Under the pieces are notes generated by a model that did no database searches, was not told where the DNA came from, and saw only the letters and a list, made by a program, of their open reading frames with translations. Positions 9,128-17,665 of a stretch of 64,000 nt of DNA are shown one piece after another (within the stretch, counting starts at the first letter, position 1; the number at the start of each line of letters is the position of its first letter). Position numbers and translations under genes: made by a program. The stretch comes from Geitlerinema sp. PCC 7407 (GTDB lineage Bacteria; Cyanobacteriota; Cyanobacteriia; PCC-7407). The stretch spans positions 4,038,934-4,102,933 of the forward strand of contig NC_019703.1 of assembly GCF_000317045.1 (NCBI RefSeq), written 5' to 3'.

Positions 9128-9823
9128 CTAGGGGAGGCCGATCGCAGAGCACTCAATGCGGCGGAAATTGCTCCCAACGCCGCCCGGTCCTGACTCAGCG
9201 AGCCAGCCGGTGACGCCGTAGCGATTGATCGGCGCCCACACCCGTCCACCTTCGGCTCCAGACTGAGTCTGGGTATTGCCGGTGATGCGGAAGCCTTGGC
9301 CACGGCTGATCAGCCCCTTCGCCGCCGAGGCTGCGGTGGGGTTGGTACGGATGGTCATGGCCTCCAGACTGGTCACAATCCCGCAGGCTTGGGACTGGGG
9401 CGGCTGCTCAGTCGGTGGATTTGCAGGCGGGTTCGCAGGCGGATTGGCGGGTGGATTCGCAGGTGGATTCGCAGGCGGCGTCGAGGTACAGGGTTTCAAG
9501 AAGGTTGCCAAGATGAAACCCGTGCTTGGATTGCTAATGCGAATCCAGCCAAACGACGGGTCATTCACAGGGCCCGCCAGGGTGACGCGCGTACCTGCAT
9601 TCAAGTCAGCAACGCGCTCGGATGCGAGGTCGGCACTGCCGTAAACCCGCTCGAGACGACTGAGTTGTCGACACTGGGCTGTGGTCTGAGCCAGTTCGAT
9701 AGGAGCAGAAGTGGAAGCCTGGGGACCGGCGGGAGCAGGTTGATTGGCGGTGGCGGGCAGGGCCGCGACCATGCTGGAAAATAGCCCGACGGTGGCAAGG
9801 GACCTGAATGCTTTGATCGTCAT
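9128..9823 (-). CDS. Exported protein with two SH3-like regions and a PPAN repeat linker
   Basis: A 231-residue secreted protein. The first 28 residues form a signal peptide (LATVGLFSSMVAALPATA). Two SH3-like modules follow: one around residues 50-105 (VADLNAGTRVTLAG, FGWIRISNPSTGFI) and one around 150-225 (MTIRTNPTAASAAKGLI, WAPINRYGVTGWLAE). They are joined by a Pro-rich linker of five PPAN units, encoded by a tandem 12-base repeat near 9420-9475. Pairs of Cys may form disulfides. Such bacterial SH3 domains usually bind peptidoglycan or metal sites in the periplasm. The ATG at 9823 is set by the signal peptide. Confidence 0.8.
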   Translation of the reverse strand: MTIKAFRSLATVGLFSSMVAALPATANQPAPAGPQASTSAPIELAQTTAQCRQLSRLERVYGSADLASERVADLNAGTRVTLAGPVNDPSFGWIRISNPSTGFILATFLKPCTSTPPANPPANPPANPPANPPANPPTEQPPQSQACGIVTSLEAMTIRTNPTAASAAKGLISRGQGFRITGNTQTQSGAEGGRVWAPINRYGVTGWLAESGPGGVGSNFRRIECSAIGLP

Positions 9824-10038
9824 TCTCACACCAAGAATGGGGGCATATGCCGGAAGATTAGCACGAGCCAGCGAAAATGGAATCTCCTGCAAGATTGTCT
9901 TTAAGTATCGGCTTAATATTCGTTCAAACGGCGGCGATCGCCCCCATTTGACATCTGAGATTTGCAGAGCAAAATCACCAAAAAAAGGGCGCGATCGCGC
10001 CCCCAGATCAGCTGAATTTTCGTTAAACCCACTTGGCG

Positions 10039-11781
10039 CTAGGGAGTGCGATCGTGCTTGAAAGAATTGAGCCACTCGCGGAGCTGCTCGGCAGCAACGT
10101 CGCGGCCTCCCAGACCAAAGGCCAGAGCAATGGCAACGGCGATCGCCCCCAAGAGCAGACCAAAGGCCAAGTTCACAATATTGGTCGCAATGCCCATCTG
10201 CTGGAGGGCCATGGCGCCCGTCAAAGCAATCACGGCAATGCGGGCCGTCTGGGCCAAAATGCGGGCCTGGGAGCTACCAGAGCTGGCGATCAGGCCAAAG
10301 GACAGGTTCGCCAGGTACAGGCCAATGGCGAACACCACAATCCCCGAAAGGACGCGGCCCGACACCACCACCAAGCCCGTGATCAACGTTGTGAGGGCTT
10401 CGATTTCCAGGACATTGACCGCAGCCACCGCCGCGAACAGCATGATGCCCACGAGAGCCACAAGTCCCACCACCTCAGAGGGAGTGCGCTGGGGCACGGA
10501 CGGCTGGATCGAGGTCACCGTCGGCGTAGACGTCGCGGCATCTGACGGCATGACGGGCGGCTCCACCGGCGTCCGGGCCATGGGCGATCGCAGGCCCAGC
10601 CAGTTAAAGACATTATTGAAGCCGAGGCTCGTCAGAATGCTAGACACCAGTTCTGAGACAAACTGACCAATCACGTAGGCCACCACCAAAATAATGGCCG
10701 CCGTGAAGATCTTGGGCAGAGAGCCGAGAATGTCGTCCAGCATGGCGATCGCCGGTGCCGAAATCGCCTCAATTCTCAGCGCATTCAAAGCCGCGATCGC
10801 CGTCGGAATCAGCACCAGCACATACACGATCGTGCCAATGATCCACGACAGCGACTGAGAACCCGCCGTCGATCGCAGCCCGACCCGATTGCCAATGCGA
10901 TCGGTCCCCGCCGCCGCCAGCAGATTGGTCACAATGCGGCGCACCACCTGGGCCACCAGCCAGCCTGAAAACCCAATCAGCACCGCCGCAAACACATTGG
11001 GCAAAATGCCCAAAATGCCATTGAGCATCTCCTGCACCGGGCGCAGCGTCCCCTGGAGCTCCAGAGTACTCAGCACCGACGGCAAAAACAGCAGGAAAAT
11101 GAACCAATACACCACATTGGCGATGGTCTCACTCAGCGAGTACGTATCAGCCGCCGGGGCCGTCGTCGCAGACGTCGGTGCTGCCCTCGCCATCGTGGGA
11201 TCCGCAGAATCCATCGGCATCGCCGGACTCTCCGGCGGAGACGTCACGTGAGTCCCCAGCTTTTCATCTAGACCAATGGTCATAAGAGCCCGCTCAATGA
11301 CCAGCTTGGCAATGGTCGCCAGAAACCAAGCCAAAGCCAGCAGTGCTGCCGCCCCCGCGACCTTGGGCGCATAGCCCAAAATCTGGCTGAGGAACACATT
11401 GAGCGGCTCCGAAACGCTTGTCAGCTGCAGCGACTGGAGCACTGCCACCACCGTAAAGGTGATGACCACCCAAAACACCGCTCCAGCAATCCAGTCTTCA
11501 ATCTTGGGGGCTGTCTGGGCTGCCGTCGAAGGTCCGCTCAGCCAGGAAGCCACCCGATTATCAACATTGGTGCGTCGGAGCAGGCTGCGAGTCACAGAGG
11601 CCATGAGGGCCGCCAAAATCCAGCCCACCAACAAAATGACAACGGCTGCAACGATTTGCAGCACAAATCGACTCGTCTGTGAGGTTGCCACTCCTTCCAT
11701 AAAGCCCGGAGCGTTTTGAGCTAAATGGATCGATAGGGGAAACCCCATAGTTAATGAAGTATCTGACCAAAGTTCATTCAT
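10039..11781 (-). CDS. Multi-pass membrane protein with conserved TM-helix repeats (mechanosensitive channel-like)
   Basis: A 580-residue integral membrane protein. It is built from repeated units of a long transmembrane helix followed by an amphipathic part, the layout of the conserved TM-helix family (CmpX-like, annotated as mechanosensitive ion channel). The units start near residues 40, 150, 245, 340 and 460. Examples are VAAVVILLVGWILAALMAS, FAAVLIGFSGWLVAQVVRRI and FTAAIILVVAYVIGQFVSEL. Between them lie Gly- and Asp-rich loops such as RTNVDNRVASWL. The typical MscS beta domain is not seen, so channel activity is inferred only. The C-terminal end VAIALAFGLGGRDVAAE is a shared signature of the group. 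Confidence 0.8.
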   Translation of the reverse strand: MNELWSDTSLTMGFPLSIHLAQNAPGFMEGVATSQTSRFVLQIVAAVVILLVGWILAALMASVTRSLLRRTNVDNRVASWLSGPSTAAQTAPKIEDWIAGAVFWVVITFTVVAVLQSLQLTSVSEPLNVFLSQILGYAPKVAGAAALLALAWFLATIAKLVIERALMTIGLDEKLGTHVTSPPESPAMPMDSADPTMARAAPTSATTAPAADTYSLSETIANVVYWFIFLLFLPSVLSTLELQGTLRPVQEMLNGILGILPNVFAAVLIGFSGWLVAQVVRRIVTNLLAAAGTDRIGNRVGLRSTAGSQSLSWIIGTIVYVLVLIPTAIAALNALRIEAISAPAIAMLDDILGSLPKIFTAAIILVVAYVIGQFVSELVSSILTSLGFNNVFNWLGLRSPMARTPVEPPVMPSDAATSTPTVTSIQPSVPQRTPSEVVGLVALVGIMLFAAVAAVNVLEIEALTTLITGLVVVSGRVLSGIVVFAIGLYLANLSFGLIASSGSSQARILAQTARIAVIALTGAMALQQMGIATNIVNLAFGLLLGAIAVAIALAFGLGGRDVAAEQLREWLNSFKHDRTP

Positions 11782-12327
11782 GGTCTTTTGAATGTCAATT
11801 TACTTATTGGCTAAACGCCAAAATTCCTTTCGTGGCGTGATCCCTGTGCTGGCCGACGATCGGCACAGCGTAGGCTTCTTCTCCCCGTGCGAGGAGTCGC
11901 ATTTTTGAGTGAGGCGACGCCTAACCCCACTATTTGGCGCAAGATCCCAGAATTTATGTTGACTGAAGGAGTGCAGCAAAGAATCTGAGATCGCCGTGGG
12001 TGGGTATAGTCTTAGCCCCACTCAAGCGCACCAGAAATTAACAGAAAGTCGTTTGTCTCTGGAGTGATTTGACACGCAAACAATACCTATCTTTCTGAAG
12101 ACGTGTCATCTATCTTTATAGAGAATCAAAGGCGATTAGCTGAGTATTTAGTGATTTTTTAACAATAAGTAGGATCTAATTGGGTCCAGCATCGTCAGAC
12201 GAAGTCTAGCGAGACTACAGTTTCTCTGGCACAGTTAGGCATTTATTCTTAAATTTATTCTTAAGAAAAGGTGATCTGGTGCCGCAGTTTTTGATGAGGC
12301 ATCTTCCGAGGGTAAATTTTAGGCATT
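11782..12327. other. Intergenic region, divergent promoters
   Basis: About 545 bases between a minus-strand membrane protein gene and a plus-strand SRPBCC gene. The right half is AT-rich, with a run near 12236-12270 containing a repeat of ATTTATTCTTAA. No gene, RNA or convincing promoter was recognised. Confidence 0.4.
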
Positions 12328-12786
12328 ATGGGCTATCAAGTTTTTGAGCAAAGTATTCAGATTCGCGCCAGCGCCACGGTGGTGGAGAAGTGCTTCACCG
12401 ATCGCGACTTGATGCACCGATGGCTCAATCCAGCGCTGCGCTGCGATCCCATCGGTCCCTGGAGCACCGATCTGGGCAGCCAAACCCGGTTTGTGATCCA
12501 GATTCCGCTGCTAGAGCCGTCCCTCAAAAGTACGGTCGCGGAGCGAGAAGCGGGGCTGGTGGTGTGGGAGTTTAGCGGTTTTTTTCGGGGGCGCGATCGC
12601 TGGGAGTGTCAGCCCCAGCCCCAGGGAACTCTCTTGCTCAATCGCTTCGAGTTCGAGATTCCCAATCCCCTGGTTCGGTTTGGGTTCAATGCTTTTGCAG
12701 CGAAGTGGACGCAGGCGGATATGCAGGCGCAACTGCGGCGACTCAAGCGAGTGGCCGAGGCCGAAAATCAGCGCTTTCAAGACTAG
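12328..12786 (+). CDS. SRPBCC family protein (cyclase/dehydrase-like)
   Basis: A 152-residue soluble protein with the START/SRPBCC pattern. It has an N-terminal strand (YQVFEQSIQIRASATVVEKC), a helix and loop (FTDRDLMHRWLNPALRC), then strands and a long C-terminal helix (ADMQAQLRRLKRVAEAE). Such proteins enclose a hydrophobic ligand. Cyanobacterial members of unknown ligand are common. No partner gene suggests a substrate here: it stands alone between a large gap and a convergent minus-strand gene. Confidence 0.8.
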   Translation: MGYQVFEQSIQIRASATVVEKCFTDRDLMHRWLNPALRCDPIGPWSTDLGSQTRFVIQIPLLEPSLKSTVAEREAGLVVWEFSGFFRGRDRWECQPQPQGTLLLNRFEFEIPNPLVRFGFNAFAAKWTQADMQAQLRRLKRVAEAENQRFQD

Positions 12787-12845
12787 GACGACGTTAAAAA
12801 GCGACTGAGAGAGTCTGACCCCTATAAACGAGATAATTCAGCCAA

Positions 12846-13676
12846 TTAAGGCGATCGCTCGGCGATTTTGGTGAGCAGGCGGCGCACCGCGTCGGCGTCT
12901 GAGGCGAAGGGCGATCGCGTCAGGTAAGCTTCCAAATCCGTCGCGGCCTGGGTCCACTGATGGAGCTGGTAGTACAGGACACCGCGATCGCGCAATTCGG
13001 CGTCGGCGTCCGGCATCACCAAGAGAATCCGATCGACCATGGACAGGGCAGATCGCAGATCGCCCCGCTGGTGGTGGATCAGCTTGAGGTTGGTGAGCAT
13101 GCGGGTGAGAAACTGTCGGGCGCTCACCGGCTGCAAAAACTCGGATTTCAGGACCGTTGGTCGGCCATAGACCTGGCTGAGGCGCTGCTGACAGTCTTCG
13201 CGAAACAGCACTTCGCCGTGATAGAAGGCGTCGACCCATACTTCCATGTCGTCCACGACGGGCCGCAGCAAAAAGTGCCCCGGCAGGCCGACGCCCACCA
13301 TGGGAAAGTCGAGGCGCTTGGCGATTTCGAGGTAGACCAGGGCGAGGGTGATGGGAATGCCGGTGCGGCGATCGAGGACTTCGTTGAGGAAGCTGTTGCG
13401 GGGGTCGTAGTAGTCCTGGGCGTTGCCGCTAAAGCCGCGATCGCCGTAGAGAAACTGGCTAATGGCGTTGAGGATGCGCAGGGGGTAGCGCTCGGCAGGC
13501 AGCTGGGGGGCGATCGCCGCCGCCATGGCGTCGAGCTGCCCCAGGTAGGCCTCCACGTCCAGGCCGGGGTAGGTTTCTTGGGCAATGTAGAGGGCGGCCC
13601 GGGCCAGATTGATGTCGGCCTCAGGCTGACTGATTTCGGCCAATAGGCATTGGCGCGATCGCTCATGCTCGACCAT
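12846..13676 (-). CDS. SirB1 family protein (transglutaminase-like with TPR-like tail)
   Basis: A 276-residue cytosolic protein of the SirB1/transglutaminase-like-2 family, biochemical role unknown. The core carries YDPRNSFLNEVLDRRTGIPI, LALVYLEIAKRLDFPMVGVG and LPGHFLLRP; the His in GHFLL matches the family's conserved position. The C-terminal third is helical with a TPR-like repeat (RGDLRSALSMVDRILLVMPD, GVLYYQLHQWTQAATDLEAY). The ATG at 13676 has AGGAGAG six bases upstream. The cyclic-nucleotide-binding gene lies just upstream on the same strand (29-base gap), so they may form an operon. Confidence 0.85.
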   Translation of the reverse strand: MVEHERSRQCLLAEISQPEADINLARAALYIAQETYPGLDVEAYLGQLDAMAAAIAPQLPAERYPLRILNAISQFLYGDRGFSGNAQDYYDPRNSFLNEVLDRRTGIPITLALVYLEIAKRLDFPMVGVGLPGHFLLRPVVDDMEVWVDAFYHGEVLFREDCQQRLSQVYGRPTVLKSEFLQPVSARQFLTRMLTNLKLIHHQRGDLRSALSMVDRILLVMPDADAELRDRGVLYYQLHQWTQAATDLEAYLTRSPFASDADAVRRLLTKIAERSP

Positions 13677-13705
13677 GGTGCTCTCCTGGTTCAGCGCTGT
13701 GGGGG

Positions 13706-14251
13706 CTACTCACTGGCCCGCAGCCGGCGCAGCAGCCAGTCAAAGCGAGCGCGGGCCGTCTCCAGGGAGTCCAAGAAATGGGGGTTGAGGCTCAGCTCCT
13801 CAAAGGGCACCTCCGGCAGCGGGTCTTTGCCATAGCCCAGCCGCGTGACGGTGCCCCGCAGCCGATCGGACAAGAACATGGCCAGGGCGCGATAGAAGCG
13901 GGACGCAAAGGCCAAGTCGAGGTCGAGCTTTTGCAGCAGGCGATCGCGGGGGATCGCCCATACCAAACAAGACTCCAGCGCCTTGACGGTCGCTGAGGGG
14001 GGCCGCGAATCGACAAAGGAAATTTCGCCGACGACCTCGCCGCTGGTCAGCACCGCAAGCTCGCGATCGCCCTCCGCCGTCTCCAGCACCACCGCCAGCC
14101 GACCTTCCAGCAAAATATACAGCGCGTTAATCGGCTGGCCCTTGTGAATCAGGCTCTCGCCCGCCGTCAGCTCTTCTCGGCGGCCCGTGGTCAGCATCCA
14201 GTCCACGTCTGCATCGTTTAGCTCCCCGAGGATAAACAGGGCTTTTTTCAT
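13706..14251 (-). CDS. Cyclic nucleotide-binding domain protein
   Basis: A 181-residue protein whose first 125 residues form a CRP-type cyclic nucleotide-binding beta barrel: ELTAGESLIHKGQPINALYI, LLEGRLAVVL, VLTSGEVVGEISFVDSRPPS and ATVKALESCLVWAIPRD. The phosphate-cassette-like GEISFVDSRPPSATV matches the GE...RxA/S pattern. There is no DNA-binding helix-turn-helix. The tail (about 140-181) is helical and charged, so this is a sensor or adaptor rather than a transcription factor. The ligand (cAMP or cGMP) cannot be told. It precedes the SirB1-like gene by 29 bases. Confidence 0.85.
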   Translation of the reverse strand: MKKALFILGELNDADVDWMLTTGRREELTAGESLIHKGQPINALYILLEGRLAVVLETAEGDRELAVLTSGEVVGEISFVDSRPPSATVKALESCLVWAIPRDRLLQKLDLDLAFASRFYRALAMFLSDRLRGTVTRLGYGKDPLPEVPFEELSLNPHFLDSLETARARFDWLLRRLRASE

Positions 14252-14416
14252 CGGTCTCTTGGACTTTTGTAGTTAAGCGTAATAGTCGATACACCCCAAT
14301 CCCAAAAACAGCCAGTTTCGGCCAAATCAGCGATCCCCAGCTATTCCCCCATCTCCAAGGTAACAGCCAAGCCCAGCGCTTTGAGAGCAGCAAAGTTGCG
14401 GAATCTCCCGCGCTCC

Positions 14417-15979
14417 CTAGGCCAGCGGGGAATAGTCGGCCCCCGAGCCGTACTGCCACGCCTGCAGCCAGCGATGGTAATAGTAGCGCTGCGCGGGCGA
14501 GAGCGATCGCGTCCAGGGCTCGATGGCGCGGCCCACCGGATAGAGGCCGGTGTACAGCGCCAAGCGGCTATAGTGGCTCATCCAGTCCAGCAGGGACGGC
14601 AGACCCACCTGAGGAATGACCTCCACGACCCGCGCTGGCGCCGTCAGGGAGGTGCGCATCAGGGCCAAAGACAGGGCCGGAAAGCGCACCACGTCTTGCA
14701 GAAACGGCTTGAGGACGGGGTCTCCCAGGGCCGCCATCGAGTCAAAAACGCTGACCAACAGCTGATTGATCTGGTTGGGGGCGATCTGCTGCTGCACGCC
14801 CACGCTCATGGTGCGCTGGAACAGCCAGGTCACCGACAGGTTGGGCTGGTAGGGCTGGAGCAGCGCCAAACCCCGGCGATCGAGGACGTCCGCTGTCAGG
14901 GCTTCGCCAATGCCGTCGGTGAGGCGCTGGAGATGGCGCAGCAGGGAGCCGAAGCCGCCAAAACTCAGAGGGGACTGGCTGCCGCTGCTGTCGCCGATCT
15001 GCAAGATGCGGTCCCAGGGCGATCGCAAGGGACTCTGGCGGTAGCAGGGAAAAAAGCCAAACAGCGATCGCTGAATCGACAGGGCCGCGAGGTCCACCTG
15101 CTGATACTCCGGCAAGAGGCGGAAATAGTCCTCAAACAGCGCCTCCAGGCTGGGCCGCTCCGGGTGGGCGTCCACATAGGTAAACAGGTAGGTCGTGCGG
15201 CCATCGCGCGCCGGAAACGCCTCCCAAAAGTATTGGCACTGGCCCGCAATGGGCGTGAAGGACACCAGCAAATCCCCCGTCTCATTCGCGGGATAGCCCT
15301 GGGCGCAGGTACCCACCACCAGGCACACCCCGTCCGGCTTCTGGCCCTGGCGCGCCTGCTGCACAATGGGCGAAAAGTGGCCCATGCCGTCGAGGAGCAG
15401 CCGCGCCGTCAGGACGCTACCGGATTCTCCGGTGGACACCGCCACGCCATTGGGATGGACCGTCACTCGCTGGAGAGGGGTCTGCTCCAGCAGGTGTCCC
15501 CCCGCCGCCAAAAAGCGCGCCTTGAGCGTCTCCAGCAAAAAGACCGGATCCACCCCCACATTCAGGACGTTCTCGACCCACAGGTCCGGCCCGCCCAGGA
15601 AACTGACTCGGGCCGGGTTGTATTCCGTGGCGATCGCCTGCTCTAGCTCCTCCGGCGTCAGCAGCTCCAGATCCAGCAAAACCTGCAGCTCGTGGCGCGA
15701 GATATTCCACTCCTGGTCTCGGCCCCGCAGGGTGCTGCGCTCGATCAGGGCCACCCGCCAGCCCCGCTGGGCCAGGGCCGCCCCCAGGAAAATGCCCAAG
15801 GTACCACCGGCCACGATGACGTCCCAGGCGGGCGCTTCTCCGGGCTGGGGGTCCACGGTCACCACCTCGGGCACCGGCAGCGTCCCTTCCCGCAGCGATC
15901 GCCAGCGCTGGTCAGCCTGGCGCAGGCCGCCCAGGGCATCACCCGGCAGTTGGGACAGCAGTTGTTCTGTTAGGGTCAT
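14417..15979 (-). CDS. cruP: FAD-dependent lycopene cyclase-like protein (CruA/CruP family)
   Basis: A 520-residue flavoprotein-like enzyme. It has a Rossmann start (WDVIVAGGTLGIFLGAALAQ), a glycine pattern and acidic end of strand two (VALIERSTLRGRDQEWNIS). DQEWNISRHEL and the long C-terminal helical domain are shared with CruA and CruP, carotenoid cyclase-family proteins of cyanobacteria and plants. Length favours CruP over the longer CruA. CruP has been linked to stress-related carotenoid changes, while CruA makes monocyclic or bicyclic carotenoids. The ATG at 15979 is chosen because the reading frame upstream overlaps the tldD gene. The gene follows tldD by 28 bases, so the two may be cotranscribed. 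Confidence 0.65.
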   Translation of the reverse strand: MTLTEQLLSQLPGDALGGLRQADQRWRSLREGTLPVPEVVTVDPQPGEAPAWDVIVAGGTLGIFLGAALAQRGWRVALIERSTLRGRDQEWNISRHELQVLLDLELLTPEELEQAIATEYNPARVSFLGGPDLWVENVLNVGVDPVFLLETLKARFLAAGGHLLEQTPLQRVTVHPNGVAVSTGESGSVLTARLLLDGMGHFSPIVQQARQGQKPDGVCLVVGTCAQGYPANETGDLLVSFTPIAGQCQYFWEAFPARDGRTTYLFTYVDAHPERPSLEALFEDYFRLLPEYQQVDLAALSIQRSLFGFFPCYRQSPLRSPWDRILQIGDSSGSQSPLSFGGFGSLLRHLQRLTDGIGEALTADVLDRRGLALLQPYQPNLSVTWLFQRTMSVGVQQQIAPNQINQLLVSVFDSMAALGDPVLKPFLQDVVRFPALSLALMRTSLTAPARVVEVIPQVGLPSLLDWMSHYSRLALYTGLYPVGRAIEPWTRSLSPAQRYYYHRWLQAWQYGSGADYSPLA

Positions 15980-16007
15980 GGTTCTAGATCTTCTAAGGGC
16001 GATCGCG

Positions 16008-17411
16008 CTACAGTTCCGGCGCTTCGCCGCCCACCACCACATTGCGGATGCGCAGGCTCGGGCCGCCGCAACCCACAGGCAGGCCGCTCTGGCTGCCTTT
16101 GCCGCAGCCGCCGGACTCATCCCAGAAGAAGTCGTCCCCGATCGCCTCGATATCCGCCAGCGTCCGAAACACATTCCCTGACAGCGTCACATCCCGCACC
16201 GGCTCCGCCACTTCGCCATTGCGGATCATCCAGGCCTCGCCCGCCGTAAAGGTGAACATTTCGCCGTTGGTCATGCCCCCGATCCAGTTGCGGGCGTAGA
16301 CTCCCTCGGTAATGTCGGTCATCAGGTCCGCAACCGGCGTTTTGCCCCGCTCGATCCAGGTGTTGGTCATGCGCACGATGGGCGGGTAGTGGTAGTTGAG
16401 GCAGCGAGCGTTGCCCGTGGGGGCTTCGCCCAGCTTGCCCGCCGTCTCGCGGGAGTGCAGCCGACCCACCAAAACGCCGTCCTGGATCAGCTGGGTGGTC
16501 GTCGCTGGGGTCCCCTCGTCGTCGTAGGCGTAGCTGCCGCGATGCCCTTCTGGGGCCGCCCCATCAAAAATCTGAAGCTCCGGCGGCCCAAAGCGCCGCC
16601 CCAGGGTCATCACTTCCAGCAAATCCGGGTTTTCGTAGGCCATGTCCGCTTCGGACAGGTGGCCAAAGGCTTCGTGAACGAACAGGCCCGACAGGATCGG
16701 GTCGATCACCACGGTGTAGGTGTTGCCCTGGACCGACGGCAGCGCTAGGGCGTCTACAGCCCGGCGGGCCGCGCTGCGGACCTGGTCATCGAGACCCAGC
16801 AAATCCTCGAAGGCGCGGCGCGATCCGATGGTTTCGCGCCCGGTTTGGACCGTTTCGCCGTTGCGGGCCGTGGCGGCGAAGCGCATTTCCAGATCGACCC
16901 AGGACTGCTCTAGCAGGGTGCCGTCGGAGGTGGCTAGGATCATGCGCTGGGCGCTGTCGCCGTAGCGCACCGAAATGGTGGTGATGCGCGGATCCACGGA
17001 GCGGAGGATCTCAGCGTAGCGATCGCACAGCGCCTTTTTCTGGGTCAGGGAGACTTCCCGGGGATTGGTGCCCGTCAGCGCCAAGCGGCAAATGTCCCGC
17101 ACCGGGTCAACGGGTGCCAGCAGGGTCTCTTCGTCGCCGACCATGCGGGCCGCCGAGATCGCGTCTTCCACCCGATCTTTGAGGCCGCCAAGCTCATTGA
17201 AGCTGGCAAACCCCCAGCCGCCTTTGTAGCAGGCGCGCACCTGACCGCCGATGGAAACGCCCTCGCTGAGGGTTTCGATCTTGTCGCCGCGCAGCAGAAT
17301 ATCGGTGCCGTCAGATTCTTCTAGACGGATCGCCAGATAGTCCACGCGATCGCGGTATTTGGCGATGAGGTCAGACAGGAGGTTTTGGGCATCAGCTAGG
17401 ACAATTGACAT
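16008..17411 (-). CDS. tldD: TldD metalloprotease
   Basis: TldD, with its partner TldE/PmbA, forms a zinc peptidase that trims modified peptides in other bacteria. The metal-binding helix appears as LFVHEAFGHLSEADM (HExxxH). Other family features are the LLRGDKIETLSEGVSIGGQV front region, GNARCLNYHYPPIVRMTNT, and the C-terminal GCGKGSQSGLPVGCGGPSLR. The protein is 467 residues, typical. The ATG at 17411 begins MSIVLADAQNLL; longer in-frame starts give an unlikely leader. A TldE partner is not in this window. The cruP-like gene follows directly on the same strand. Confidence 0.93.
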   Translation of the reverse strand: MSIVLADAQNLLSDLIAKYRDRVDYLAIRLEESDGTDILLRGDKIETLSEGVSIGGQVRACYKGGWGFASFNELGGLKDRVEDAISAARMVGDEETLLAPVDPVRDICRLALTGTNPREVSLTQKKALCDRYAEILRSVDPRITTISVRYGDSAQRMILATSDGTLLEQSWVDLEMRFAATARNGETVQTGRETIGSRRAFEDLLGLDDQVRSAARRAVDALALPSVQGNTYTVVIDPILSGLFVHEAFGHLSEADMAYENPDLLEVMTLGRRFGPPELQIFDGAAPEGHRGSYAYDDEGTPATTTQLIQDGVLVGRLHSRETAGKLGEAPTGNARCLNYHYPPIVRMTNTWIERGKTPVADLMTDITEGVYARNWIGGMTNGEMFTFTAGEAWMIRNGEVAEPVRDVTLSGNVFRTLADIEAIGDDFFWDESGGCGKGSQSGLPVGCGGPSLRIRNVVVGGEAPEL

Positions 17412-17665
17412 AGGACACGTATCGGGCACACTGTCTTCCATTGTGCTACCAATTTCGGGTGGACCCGTGTTTTTGGAGCAATGCAGCTTGGGGAGCTTCA
17501 ATCCCCCTGGCGTCTGGCAACGGCTATTGCGACTTGTTGGTTCGGTTCTACAGCTATTCACGCCCGACAAATCCCGCTACTTTCGTATATAGAACGTCGT
17601 CTTTCCCGATCGCACCCAGATGGGGAAGGTGAGGCGAGTCCGTTTTGACGCAGCTAGCAGGGTGA

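Noticed and set aside
9420-9475. 12-base tandem repeat
   Set aside because: It encodes the PPAN linker of an exported protein, so it is coding rather than a separate element.
14381-15646. 421-codon plus-strand open frame opposite the CruP-like gene
   Set aside because: It is low-complexity Arg/Gln/Ala sequence and antisense to an evident flavoprotein gene.
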